From CAIXQW01 sp046049675 (lineage in GTDB: Bacteria; Bacteroidota; Bacteroidia; Chitinophagales; Chitinophagaceae): DNA of 24,734 nucleotides. Position numbers and translations under genes: made by a program. The DNA is taken from NCBI GenBank assembly GCA_046049675.1, contig JBJORA010000080.1, positions 1 to 24,734 on the forward strand, given 5' to 3'. Each line of letters opens with the position of its first letter. Position 1 is the stretch's first letter. The notes below the pieces were generated by a model. The model worked only from the letters and a program-made list of their open reading frames with translations. It did no database searches and was not told the origin of the DNA. Below, piece by piece: positions 15,378 to 23,609 of the stretch.

Positions 15378-18107
15378 CTATGGTAATTGCTCGTACGCAA
15401 TTATGGTATTGCTATTAGCTACATTTGCCAATATAATCAAACGATCGGGCTGTAAGCCGTTGAACTGTGCATTGCCATTCATATTACAATCAAATACGGT
15501 GTAACCATTTATAATAGTAGTTCCAGGTGCTGCCGCAAGAAGCGCTGCACGATCAGAAGCAGTTGAACTATTGTAAGTAACTATTCTGTTTCTTGAAGCA
15601 TCAGCAATATTACAATTACCAGCATACAAGCAGCGTACAGTGCCAATCGTACGTTGTGCTCCTGTAAGTGGAGAAGGGTTATGCTGTGGCGCACTGCGTG
15701 CAAAGGTTGCAGTAGCACTACTTGTAAAATCTACCGTGCTAGCTGTAGCTGTTAGCGCCACTGCGTTTGCCGTGAGTACCGCTAAGTGATTGCGGTGTTT
15801 AATGCTAACAAAATATGCGCCTGTTGCAAGACTTGGAAATTCTACAGGGCTTATACCATCTACTTCCACAACGTCGCCGTCGCGCTGCACTAGTGCACTT
15901 CTTGTAGCAACTACCATGGCATTATTACTTGCCGAACGCAGTTGTATAAATACCCAATCAACTATTGCATCATTGCCTGTTGCCGACAACACCGCAGAAC
16001 CAACAGCTTCTCCACCGCCACCGCCAACGTGTGTAAATACTGGTGTATATGGATTAATTGGTATGTTCATACTACCGTAAGGCTCTATTGCAGGAATTAC
16101 ATTTTGTGCTCGTAAGTCATCGTTCATTAATGGCATTGCACCACTCACAGCAAGCGGACCACTAAGCAAAACGCGAGCAGCCAAACGAATACCAGTAATT
16201 GTAACATTAAAAGTTACTGTACTATCGCAGCCTGCTGCAGATGTATAGGTATTAGTGTAATAGCCACCAGTGCTAACAGTTGTACCCCAAGGCAATGTGT
16301 ATACAAGCGAACCACTTGCTGCGATCGTATCGTCGTAAGAAGTGTTAATTGTTACAATAATTTCGCTTGTGCTATCACAACCAGAACTAGATGCATTTGT
16401 ATACGTATTTGAGTAAGTGCCAGATGTAGTTACAGTGGTACCCCATGGCAAAAGATATGCATTACAGCCACTAGCAGAGCTACTTGTGCTTACAGCATAG
16501 TTCAGTGTTACATTAATATTGCTCGTACTATCGCAGCCGTTGCTTGCACCACCAATAAAAAGATTTGTGTATAAACCACCAGTGGTCACTGGGCTACTTA
16601 GCCAAGGTATAATAGCACTATCGCAAGCAACAAGCGTCGTATTTGAAACAATTGCAGCTGGTTCTGTGATAGTCATATTAAGTACTGTATCTGTGCAACC
16701 CATATCGTCAGTAACAACCAACATATAATTGCCAATTGCAGCTACTGTAGCAGCAGGTGGTGTGTCTCCACTAAACAAAATAGTAGAACTAGTTGGTGTA
16801 GCATACCAATCAAATACATATAGCGAAGAAACCGTGCCGCCAGTAGCATTAGCTGAAATAGATGCATCGTTTCCGCCATTACAAACTGGACCTGTGCCTA
16901 CATAGCCACCAACTAATTCGGCAGGCTCGCTAACAGCTACCGTTGTTGTAATGGTTTGTGTGCCATCAGTAGCAGTAATAGTGTATGTTGCAGCGCCTAG
17001 GTTCAAAAAGGCAAACAAGGTATTGTCATATGTAGCTGATGGCATTGCAGTAAAAGTGTAGGTACCTGCGCCTCCGGTTGCATCAATTTCAATACTCTTA
17101 TTGGCTTGATTGTAGCAACCTGCATTTACAATTGGTGTGGTAAATGCCATACAAGTTGCTGTATTGCTCAAAGTGGCTGAAGCTGTAGTAGAGCAACCAC
17201 CATTCGAAGTAGTACTAGCAGTAACAGTATATGTGCCAACTCCTACTCCTGAAATAGATTGTGTACTTTGTCCACTATTCCAGCTGTATGTAAATGGTCC
17301 GGTGCCGCCGGTAGATGTTACCGTAATGCTACCATCAGTTGCAGTGGCGCAACTCGGATCTAGAGGAGCTAGAGACAGTGTAGGTGGGGTACATACTGCA
17401 GCTGCGGTAGTAACTTGTACAATCAGGTCATCTAAACGAAAATTAGCTGCTGAGCCAGCATTTATTGCGGTACCAGTTCCACCGTACAAGTATAGTCTGT
17501 AGGTAACACTGCCACCCGAAGGCGTAGATACATTGATATTAGGAATACTTCTAGCAGTCCACACACTAGTATTGAGAGAAGTAATTGTTGCCCCCCCATT
17601 ACCGATAGTACTAGCATAACCGTCGGCACTGCTGCGCAAGTCAAGTACCTGCGGGCCTGTGCCTGTTGAACGACTACCAAAACCGATACTATTAACTGTA
17701 GAAATCATACCTGGATCTGCAGTAATTGAAAATTCAAAATAAGGCGATGTAGTTGAATTAAAGCTGGCATTACTTGGTGTTGATGCAGAATTGGCTACGC
17801 AAAAAGCATGGTTGTTAGTACCGCTTGCAGCCACACTTCCTAGTGTAATTGTATACCCACTGCTTGCCGAAGTAGTGTTAATAGCTGTATTGGCGCTTGC
17901 TGTAAAATTACCCCCAGTTCCAAGAGCGCCAACGGTAAAACCTACAGGTGTACCAATATTTGATGGTGCGGGCTCAGTGGTAGAACCTGTAAAATTCCAG
18001 CCAACATTAATGGGAGTTTGGCCTTTAAGATTCGTGGCTAAAAAAGTTAGCGCAACCATGGCTAGTGTTCTCCACTGCGCATTAGGTTTTTGAGTTAGTC
18101 TAAACAT
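15378..18107 (-). CDS. Large secreted SprB-repeat adhesin-like protein
   Basis: 909 aa from the ATG at 18107 (the longer frame adds 12 residues before the signal peptide). A signal peptide ends near ATNLKGQ. Residues ~30-230 form a Ser/Thr/Gly-rich beta domain resembling the N-terminal module of secreted Bacteroidota proteins. A SprB-type repeat follows (SCATATDGSITV, TGGTGPFTYSWN, GVGTYTVTA), plus related modules. Next come three copies of a ~45-residue unit built around LPWGTT, YTNTY and GCDST. The last ~270 residues (GIRLAARVLLSG, NDDLRAQNVIPAIEPYG, DWVFIQLRS, VQRDGDVVEVDG, KHRNHLAVLT, NMNGNAQFNG) match a C-terminal module I know from large secreted Bacteroidota proteins. No ordinary T9SS type A tail is visible after it. 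SprB-like proteins act in surface adhesion or gliding; here the role is inferred only. Composition is extremely poor in charged residues until the C-terminal module. Confidence 0.8.
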   Translation of the reverse strand: MFRLTQKPNAQWRTLAMVALTFLATNLKGQTPINVGWNFTGSTTEPAPSNIGTPVGFTVGALGTGGNFTASANTAINTTSASSGYTITLGSVAASGTNNHAFCVANSASTPSNASFNSTTSPYFEFSITADPGMISTVNSIGFGSRSTGTGPQVLDLRSSADGYASTIGNGGATITSLNTSVWTARSIPNINVSTPSGGSVTYRLYLYGGTGTAINAGSAANFRLDDLIVQVTTAAAVCTPPTLSLAPLDPSCATATDGSITVTSTGGTGPFTYSWNSGQSTQSISGVGVGTYTVTASTTSNGGCSTTASATLSNTATCMAFTTPIVNAGCYNQANKSIEIDATGGAGTYTFTAMPSATYDNTLFAFLNLGAATYTITATDGTQTITTTVAVSEPAELVGGYVGTGPVCNGGNDASISANATGGTVSSLYVFDWYATPTSSTILFSGDTPPAATVAAIGNYMLVVTDDMGCTDTVLNMTITEPAAIVSNTTLVACDSAIIPWLSSPVTTGGLYTNLFIGGASNGCDSTSNINVTLNYAVSTSSSASGCNAYLLPWGTTVTTSGTYSNTYTNASSSGCDSTSEIIVTINTSYDDTIAASGSLVYTLPWGTTVSTGGYYTNTYTSAAGCDSTVTFNVTITGIRLAARVLLSGPLAVSGAMPLMNDDLRAQNVIPAIEPYGSMNIPINPYTPVFTHVGGGGGEAVGSAVLSATGNDAIVDWVFIQLRSASNNAMVVATRSALVQRDGDVVEVDGISPVEFPSLATGAYFVSIKHRNHLAVLTANAVALTATASTVDFTSSATATFARSAPQHNPSPLTGAQRTIGTVRCLYAGNCNIADASRNRIVTYNSSTASDRAALLAAAPGTTIINGYTVFDCNMNGNAQFNGLQPDRLIILANVANSNTIIAYEQLP

Positions 18108-18179
18108 TGTCTTATTCAAATTGTTAAAAAATAAAGAAAACACTTTTGCATTGAGGCAACAAAAATGCTATATCAAATG

Positions 18180-18187
18180 CAAATGTA
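18180..18187 (-). promoter_or_regulatory. -7 promoter box (TACATTTG) of the SprB-like gene
   Basis: Exact TAnnTTTG on the minus strand, 72 nt upstream of the ATG at 18107, giving a leader of roughly 70 nt. No TTG at -33 spacing, so this is tentative. Confidence 0.4.
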
Positions 18188-18610
18188 GTGATTAAACTAT
18201 AATGGAATTCGAGGTGCTACTAAGTAATCATACAATAAAATAGCGTATGGACAAATTTCTGCAATTCAACCCTGGCAATCGACCGATTTATTGCAAATAT
18301 TACTTAAACCTGCAACACATTTTACTATTGCACAAAACACCAACTTTCACACAACTCATTGAAAATTAAATATTTGTAAAATGAGGTAAAGTACAATAGT
18401 TTCTCTTGCAATATTTTATGCACAAATTACTACCATGTGCCTGCTAAAACTATTCAACAAACAGCACCAATGGACAAAGTGCAGCCACTAGAAAAGTACC
18501 ACTTTTAAGCAAAGACGCAGCAAAACTGATTAGCGAACATTTTATGTAGAAGTGTCGAACGTTTTAGCAATTCTTTAGTAAGTATTGCTCGTGCAGCACA
18601 TATTGATGCA
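18188..18610. other. Intergenic stretch with no convincing gene
   Basis: The full gap between the SprB-like start and the biotin carrier start is 549 bp; the two promoter regions occupy its ends. The middle is AT-rich. The only coding-like traces are short overlapping frames at 18434-18549: one reads VPAKTIQQTAPMDKVQPLEK before a stop, another reads KVPLLSKDAAKLISEHFM before a stop. They could be a degraded gene or chance. I see no tRNA, strong terminator or palindrome. Confidence 0.5.
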
Positions 18611-18640
18611 TTGCGCTTACACTTGCATTTAGTAGCTTTG
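18611..18640 (+). promoter_or_regulatory. Complete Bacteroidota promoter of the biotin carrier operon
   Basis: TTG (-33 element) at 18611-18613 and TAGCTTTG (-7 element) at 18633-18640, with 19 nt between them, the normal spacing. The ATG at 18657 is 16 nt further, so the leader is about 10-13 nt. This is one of only two sites in the window with both elements. Confidence 0.7.
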
Positions 18641-18656
18641 CATTTCCTGCCAAGTA

Positions 18657-19142
18657 ATGTACAATATCAAAGTAAATAGCGATTTTCAAGTTGAGCTGAA
18701 TGCCGATGCACTACCCTCTACAATAACGCGTTTAACCAAATTAACAGACACAAGTTATGAAGCGCTTTTTGTAGATGGAAAAACAGCTATCGCACATATT
18801 AGCAGTGTTGATGAAAGCACAAATACTGTTACGGTAAAGATTGCCCACAATACGTATACAGCTGCCATCGAAACACCTGCAGATCAACTTGTCAAAAAAC
18901 TTGGCATTACCCTTGCACAGGCCAAGAAAGCATTATCGCTAAAAAGCCCCATGCCAGGACTAATTCTAAAAGTGTTAGTACAGGCGGGCGACAAGGTAAA
19001 AAAGGGCAATAATCTTATCATCCTTGAAGCCATGAAAATGGAAAATGTATTTAAGGCTTCTGGCGAGGCAACTGTAAAAGAAATTTGTGTGCAAGCAGGA
19101 CAAGCTGTAGAAAAAGCACAAGACTTAATCATATTTGAATAG
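18657..19142 (+). CDS. Biotin carboxyl carrier protein of an acyl-CoA carboxylase
   Basis: A 161-aa carrier. The C-terminal biotinyl/lipoyl domain (residues ~95-161) contains SPMPGLI, GDKVKKG and EAMKMEN, where K127 is the lysine that carries biotin; the MKM context indicates biotin rather than lipoate. Residues 1-75 form a small beta-rich domain (FQVELNAD, YEALFVDGKTAIAHI) seen in Bacteroidota carrier subunits of acetyl-/propionyl-CoA carboxylase-type enzymes. Its job is to shuttle carboxybiotin from the biotin carboxylase to the carboxyltransferase. Neither partner is in the window, so the CoA substrate is unknown. It is the first gene of a two-gene operon; the secreted coiled-coil gene begins 19 bp after its stop. 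It is shorter and organised differently from the fatty-acid AccB, so I give no symbol. Confidence 0.87.
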   Translation: MYNIKVNSDFQVELNADALPSTITRLTKLTDTSYEALFVDGKTAIAHISSVDESTNTVTVKIAHNTYTAAIETPADQLVKKLGITLAQAKKALSLKSPMPGLILKVLVQAGDKVKKGNNLIILEAMKMENVFKASGEATVKEICVQAGQAVEKAQDLIIFE

Positions 19143-19161
19143 TACAACTAAACATAAAAAA

Positions 19162-21876
19162 ATGAGACACATACTCGTATCAATAATCTTCATAGCAATC
19201 AGTTTTGCTACCCAGGCACAAAATGCCGATTCTTACATTTATTTGGAAGGTATGCCCAATAGGCCTTTCACTGCAAAACTAGATGGCAAATTGGTAAACG
19301 CAAACGGCAACGAATTTTTGATTATTCCCAAAGTAAGTGCGGGTACCCACGACCTTGCCTTAATTTTCTTTGATGAAAAATTAGGTACACAAACATATAG
19401 TTTGCCAATTGAAACTAAGCAAGCAGCAGGCTTCAAGTTAACAATGGCGAGTAATGGTCAGGTTGCGCTCAATGCAATTGAAATAACTTACGACCCTCAA
19501 ATGGCTGGCGCAACAATGGGTAGTGGTAAAACACAAATTGCAAAAACCCAAGACGGGAACTACGAAGTTTCTAGCGGCACTGGTAAGAATAAATTACGCA
19601 TTAATATTGCGAGCGATAAATCTAATTCAGCTGCAAGTACAACTAAGGTAGTTAAGAAGACAGCACCTATTTTGCCAGTATCAATTGTGTATCCTGCGCC
19701 AAAACCAGCTGTCGCTACCGAAGCAAGTACACCTGCAACAAGTACAAATACCACTGCAGCAAGCACGGAGAAAAAAGGTTTTTTCAACAAGCTACTTGGC
19801 GAACCTAGTAAAGATGGTAGTGATGCACGTTCTTTTGGCACCACTAAGCCTGCAACAACAACTACTTCAGGTAGCACATATACAACAACGGCTAGTACAG
19901 CAACGCCAAAAACCACAACAAGCAAACCAAGTGCGAGCACAACTACTAACACAGCACCTAATCCAAATTCAAGTGCTGCTGGCGGTATGCAAAATGCTGA
20001 CCCTGCTACAGTAGAAAGGCTGCACAGAGAATATGAGGCAGCACTCGCTAGTCAAAAAGCTAAGGATGCCGCAAACGAAGTAACTACAAATGTTGCTAAG
20101 ACAGAATTAGAGGAGAAGTTAAAAATAGCGCGCGAAGAAGCAGAACGTGCTGCACGCGAAAGCGAAGCTGCAGAGCAGCGCATGCGTGAAGAGTACCAAG
20201 CTAAGTTAGCTAGCGAAAAAGCACGTGTAGAAGCTGAGATTAAGGCTAAGCGCGAAAGAGAAGAGCAAATGATTGCCACCAAGCGTGCAAAAGAAATTGC
20301 AGATGCTAAGCAAGCTGCCTTAGAAAAGGCTTTGGCCATTGAGCGCAGCAAAGAAGAAGCGTTACGTAAGGCAAAAGCTGATGCGGAAGCTGCTGCACAA
20401 CAGAAGGCAATGGAAAACGCTGCAGCACTTGAAAGAGAAAAGCGTGTGCTTGAAGAGCGTATCGCTAGAGAAAAAGCTTCTGAACTAGCACGTGCAAAAG
20501 CTGATGCTGATGCCGAAGCGCGCAGAAAAATTGAAGAAGAAAGTACACGTATTGCAAAGCAAAAAGCTGAGCTAGAAGATTTAATCCAAAAGGAGAAACA
20601 AGCTGCAATTGAGCGTGCTAAACAACAATATAGTACCAAGGCACAAGAAGATGCCGAAATGCGTGCACGTTTATTGCAAAGCAAAAACACTGAACTAGAA
20701 AGCAAGTTTGAGCGCGAGCGTCAAGAAGCAAGCGCACTTGCAAAGCGTGAGGCTGAAGAACAAAGCCGCTTACGCCTAGCAGAAGAAAATGCTAATCTAC
20801 AAAAGCAAACTGCAGAGCTAGAGGCTCGTATTGAACAAGAGCGTCAACAAGCATTAGCAAAACTAAAAGCAGAAAGTGCAGAGCGTGCGCGCAAGATTGA
20901 GGAAGACGAAGCAAAAAGTTTAGAGCGTCGTAAAGCCGAGATTGATGCTAGAATCGCAAGAGATAAGCAAGAAGCACTTCAAGCCGCTAAAAATGCAGAA
21001 GCAACAGTTGCTAAGCAAAAAAGCACTGAGATGTTAGCAGAGTTAGAAGCAGTAAAGCGTAAAGAAGAGCAGCGCATTCTTGAAGAGCAGAGAGCTGCCA
21101 TGCAAAAAGTACAAGAGCAAACACAAGAAATTGCTCGTCTAAAGGAGCAGCAACAGGCACTTTTATTATCTGAAGAAAAGAGTCAACTAGAAGAGCAAAC
21201 TACGCGCGATCGCGAAGTAGCCATTGCACGTGCTAAACAAGAAGCAGAAGAAGCAGCTCGTCGCAAAGCTGAGCAAGACGCATTAGAGCTTGCACAGCAA
21301 AAAGAAAAAACAAGCGATCAGATTATGCGTCAGAAGAACGAAAGTTTAGAGACAGCAAAACGCCAAGCTGAAGAAGAATTAGAAGCACTACAACGCAAGA
21401 CACAATTAGAACTAGAAAGACTACGTGCTGAAGAGCAACAACGTTTACGTGCATTACAAGAAAGTCAAAGTTTAGATGCCGTACAAGGTATTACGTCTGA
21501 AAATACTACGTCTACCCCAGCCCCAAGCACAACGAGTTCTCAACCTAGAAGAAATTTGCCATTGAACGCAAAAACAACACGTCTGTGCACGCAGGAGGAG
21601 TTACAAGATATGTACCAGAAGCTTGAGGCTAAAGCAGATGAAGATGCCAAGATTGCATTTGTAAAAAAGACAATGAGCAAGAATACCAATGGTTTTTCAT
21701 GCTACGACATTTACCAATTGAGCCAGGGTTTTAGTACACAAACTGGTAAGTTTACGTTGGTAAAAGCGGCTATGCCATTCGTATTGGATTTAGAAAACGC
21801 CGAAACACTTGAGAACATCTTTAGCTTTGATAGCTTTAAGGAGAAGGTGCGTTTAGAGGTGAACTCTGTTAAGTAA
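19162..21876 (+). CDS. Exported long coiled-coil protein with DUF4476-like C-terminal domain
   Basis: 904 aa from the ATG at 19162, preceded by an A-rich stretch; the longer frame begins inside the carrier gene and is rejected. A signal peptide ends at FATQAQ. Residues ~21-115 form a beta domain (YIYLEGMPNRPFTAKLDGK, SAGTHDLALIFFDE) reminiscent of PEGA-type surface domains. A Thr/Ser/Ala-rich low-complexity linker follows (~170-275). Residues ~276-770 are an almost uninterrupted Ala/Glu/Lys/Arg/Gln-rich coiled coil or single alpha-helix with hardly any Gly or Pro. After a second Ser/Thr linker, the last ~100 residues (CTQEELQDMYQKLEAK, GFSCYDIYQLSQGFS, FVLDLENAETLENIFSF) resemble DUF4476, a helical domain common in Bacteroidota exported proteins. 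Two cysteines flank this domain. It probably spans or organises the periplasm/envelope, but no function is known to me. Operon partner of the biotin carrier without an obvious functional link. Confidence 0.8.
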   Translation: MRHILVSIIFIAISFATQAQNADSYIYLEGMPNRPFTAKLDGKLVNANGNEFLIIPKVSAGTHDLALIFFDEKLGTQTYSLPIETKQAAGFKLTMASNGQVALNAIEITYDPQMAGATMGSGKTQIAKTQDGNYEVSSGTGKNKLRINIASDKSNSAASTTKVVKKTAPILPVSIVYPAPKPAVATEASTPATSTNTTAASTEKKGFFNKLLGEPSKDGSDARSFGTTKPATTTTSGSTYTTTASTATPKTTTSKPSASTTTNTAPNPNSSAAGGMQNADPATVERLHREYEAALASQKAKDAANEVTTNVAKTELEEKLKIAREEAERAARESEAAEQRMREEYQAKLASEKARVEAEIKAKREREEQMIATKRAKEIADAKQAALEKALAIERSKEEALRKAKADAEAAAQQKAMENAAALEREKRVLEERIAREKASELARAKADADAEARRKIEEESTRIAKQKAELEDLIQKEKQAAIERAKQQYSTKAQEDAEMRARLLQSKNTELESKFERERQEASALAKREAEEQSRLRLAEENANLQKQTAELEARIEQERQQALAKLKAESAERARKIEEDEAKSLERRKAEIDARIARDKQEALQAAKNAEATVAKQKSTEMLAELEAVKRKEEQRILEEQRAAMQKVQEQTQEIARLKEQQQALLLSEEKSQLEEQTTRDREVAIARAKQEAEEAARRKAEQDALELAQQKEKTSDQIMRQKNESLETAKRQAEEELEALQRKTQLELERLRAEEQQRLRALQESQSLDAVQGITSENTTSTPAPSTTSSQPRRNLPLNAKTTRLCTQEELQDMYQKLEAKADEDAKIAFVKKTMSKNTNGFSCYDIYQLSQGFSTQTGKFTLVKAAMPFVLDLENAETLENIFSFDSFKEKVRLEVNSVK

Positions 21877-21928
21877 GATTCACACAGATTTCCCTTACCT
21901 TTAGTTGAAATCAATACTGTTTGTAAGC

Positions 21929-22702
21929 CTAGTCCGTGCTACCATAGCCCCAAACGTCAAGCGTAAGTCCTAGCGCTAGTCTAAGTCCATGTTGGTCTGC
22001 ACCAATATAATCACCTAAATATGTACTAGGATTGTAGTTCCAAAGAGTATAGTCGCTCCCAACTTGCGAAGTGTAAAATGGCTTGCTATTATCGCTCATG
22101 CCTACACCCTTTTTACCTAGTGGCACTGTATAGATTGCTCTATAAAATAACCTTACTTTACTTTCTGCTGTGCGGCCTAAGCATCCTTCTAATCCAAAAG
22201 CCATATTGCCACCAAGTTCTTTGTAGGTACCATTTAGTATCGTAGAGTATAAACTTGGGTCGCTACCAGGCGTGTGACTTATTTGTAGTTTATCTGAGGT
22301 CAAACCAGCGCCAAGTAGTAAAAAAATCGGCATGCGTGATTTTTTGTTTACTAGAAATCCTCCGAAGAAAGTATAGGCGTTTTGACCGAACTTAAAATTA
22401 CGGCTTCCTCCATCAGAAAGTTGCGCAGTTGTAGAACCACTATACCGCGAAGCATCGAATCCGTAGCTTATACCGTACAACATTGCACGTCCCCCCACTG
22501 CACCACCAAGGCCAAAACTAGGAGTGCCAACTTTTTTTGTGATACTAGCACTGCTATTGTAGCCCTGCGCAAACGTATTGAATGATGATGACTTGATTTT
22601 TGCGCCAGTTACCGCAGTGTAAATAGAGAATCCATGTGGGCCGCCAGCAAAAGCAGTAAAGCTAGTAGTCGCTAGCGCCAGTGATAAAGTTAGCTTCTTC
22701 AT
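21929..22702 (-). CDS. Outer-membrane beta-barrel-like protein of unknown function
   Basis: 257 aa from the ATG at 22702; the longer frame would start at the -33 element of its own promoter. The N-terminus MKKLTLSLALATTSFTAFAGG is a type I signal peptide. The mature part alternates short hydrophobic beta strands with Gly/Ser/Asn turns (FGLGGAVGGRAMLYGISYGF, YTFFGGFLV, FLLLGAGLTSDKL, VRLFYRAIYTVPLG) and ends in the strand LRLALGLTLDVWGY, followed by four more residues (GSTD). This pattern fits a small 8-10-strand barrel or porin-like protein in the outer membrane. I recognise no specific family or ligand. It converges with the coiled-coil gene (52-bp gap, no clear terminator) and diverges from the small exported protein gene. 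Confidence 0.7.
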   Translation of the reverse strand: MKKLTLSLALATTSFTAFAGGPHGFSIYTAVTGAKIKSSSFNTFAQGYNSSASITKKVGTPSFGLGGAVGGRAMLYGISYGFDASRYSGSTTAQLSDGGSRNFKFGQNAYTFFGGFLVNKKSRMPIFLLLGAGLTSDKLQISHTPGSDPSLYSTILNGTYKELGGNMAFGLEGCLGRTAESKVRLFYRAIYTVPLGKKGVGMSDNSKPFYTSQVGSDYTLWNYNPSTYLGDYIGADQHGLRLALGLTLDVWGYGSTD

Positions 22703-22728
22703 TGTATTGTATGTAATTTGTATTACTG

Positions 22729-22759
22729 CAAAAGTGAACTCTATATGGTTGGCATTCAA
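22729..22759 (-). promoter_or_regulatory. Promoter of the beta-barrel gene (-33 TTG, -7 CACTTTTG)
   Basis: On the minus strand TTG at 22757-22759 and CACTTTTG at 22729-22736 are 20 nt apart. The -7 box deviates from TAnnTTTG only in its first base. It predicts a leader of about 22-26 nt before the ATG at 22702. Confidence 0.55.
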
Positions 22760-22799
22760 TACTCACTTTTGATTATTTTAACCAAACATGGTGGTGCTG

Positions 22800-22807
22800 T
22801 ACTTTTG
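22800..22807 (+). promoter_or_regulatory. -7 promoter box (TACTTTTG) of the small exported protein gene
   Basis: Exact TAnnTTTG, 40 nt away from the -33 element of the divergent beta-barrel promoter. A TTG exists at 22769-22771 but the 28-nt spacing is too long. The leader would be about 88 nt, rich in A just before the start. Confidence 0.45.
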
Positions 22808-22899
22808 TTAAACAAATAGCCGCTCTATACACTTTTTTGGACGCCATACAAAGCACATGTCTTGCAGTAACGTCTAATAAGAAACAAAAAAAACATAAG

Positions 22900-23397
22900 A
22901 TGAGGAAAGATTTGAAGATGAAGAACTTTGCACTATTAGCAGGGTGCGGATTAATTGCTATTGCAACCAAGCAATCATGCATTAAGAAAGCCATAGTAAA
23001 TCAAGTAAAGAATTTACCTGGCGTGTTTGCAGCATCCAACATTGGTGTGGGCGATACAATTACTGCGCCAGACAGTTTGTGCCATTATACTTTATATGCA
23101 GGCACAGAAAGCATTACACCGCCAACTGGTACTGTACCTGTAGGACAGGTTTGTAGCGTTGCATATGTTGCTACAGGCCTCAATGGTTGTGCGCAAACAG
23201 TAACAACAAATTCAATTGCTGCTGGTAATAATATTGGCCTAACGCCAAGTGTCAACTACCAAGGTTGTATTTGCACACAAGCACTAGTGCCTATGTCTGC
23301 AACCTTTACATTCACACCTAGTAGTGCCGGTGTTTATACAATAAGTGCTTTAGATGGCAATAATAGTATCATCAGCGCTACGGTACAAGCACAATAA
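22900..23397 (+). CDS. Small exported cysteine-containing protein of unknown function
   Basis: 165 aa from the ATG at 22900, chosen because it follows a strongly A-rich stretch as in other Bacteroidota genes; the ATG at 22918 (MKNFALLAGCGLIAIATKQSC) is an equally plausible start. The hydrophobic ALLAGCGLIAIA segment is a likely signal sequence, but the cysteine after TKQS is not in a standard lipobox and the LLAGC match is too close to the N-terminus, so lipidation is uncertain. The mature region is beta-rich, Thr/Val/Ala/Gly-rich, with cysteines in SLCHY, QVCSV, NGCAQ and GCICTQ that could form disulfides. The end (FTFTPSSAGVYTISALDGNN) resembles an immunoglobulin-like or cadherin-like strand pattern of surface proteins. 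No family recognised. Followed by a strong terminator. Confidence 0.65.
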   Translation: MRKDLKMKNFALLAGCGLIAIATKQSCIKKAIVNQVKNLPGVFAASNIGVGDTITAPDSLCHYTLYAGTESITPPTGTVPVGQVCSVAYVATGLNGCAQTVTTNSIAAGNNIGLTPSVNYQGCICTQALVPMSATFTFTPSSAGVYTISALDGNNSIISATVQAQ

Positions 23398-23426
23398 AAA
23401 GGAAAAGTACTTTTAGGAATATTAAG

Positions 23427-23455
23427 AAGCCCGATGCATTTGCGTTGGGCTTTTT
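23427..23455 (+). terminator. Intrinsic terminator after the small exported protein gene
   Basis: An 11-bp stem (AAGCCC/GGGCTT continued by G-T, A-T, T-G, G-C and C-G pairs) closes a 4-nt ATTT loop and is followed by TTTTT A G TTTTT. It starts 29 bp after the stop codon. Confidence 0.88.
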
Positions 23456-23468
23456 AGTTTTTGGGTGA

Positions 23469-23574
23469 ATAGTGTTTGGGTTTGAGTGTGAGTGTGAGTG
23501 TGAGTGTGCTTAACCGCGGATAGTGTTTGTGTTTGCATTTGGGTTTGTGTGTGAGTTTGGGTGTGTTTAACCGC
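23469..23574. repeat. Two imperfect GT-rich direct repeats, including a GAGTGT tandem
   Basis: Copy 1 (23469-23517) and copy 2 (23520-23574) both begin with ATAGTGTTTG and end with TTAACCGC, with a GT-rich core of different length. Copy 1 contains four perfect tandem GAGTGT units (23484-23507). The region lies between two facing terminators and encodes nothing convincing. Confidence 0.7.
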
Positions 23575-23609
23575 AAAGAGTGCAAAGGTTTGCGCAAAGG
23601 ACGCGAAAG
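23573..23609. repeat. Spaced GCAAAG repeat array
   Basis: GCAAAG occurs at 23573-23578, 23582-23587 and 23594-23599, followed by the variant CGAAAG in GCGAAAG at 23603-23609; period about 9-12 nt. It directly follows AACCGC of the second GT-rich copy. I recall similar AACCGCAAAG-type strings between genes in Bacteroidota, but cannot confirm that here. Confidence 0.6.

Noticed and set aside
18141..18148. CACTTTTG on the plus strand with a TTG 17 nt upstream
   Set aside because: It would transcribe into a gap of about 500 bp with no gene; the match is imperfect and lies in the leader of the minus-strand gene.
20052..20705. A 217-codon minus-strand frame opposite the coiled-coil gene
   Set aside because: It is a Ser/Ala/Phe-rich mirror of GAA/GCA/AAG-rich codons; long antisense frames are expected there.
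23484..23609. CRISPR array
   Set aside because: The repeats are 6 nt long with spacing of 0-6 nt; no repeat-spacer pattern of proper size and no cas genes.
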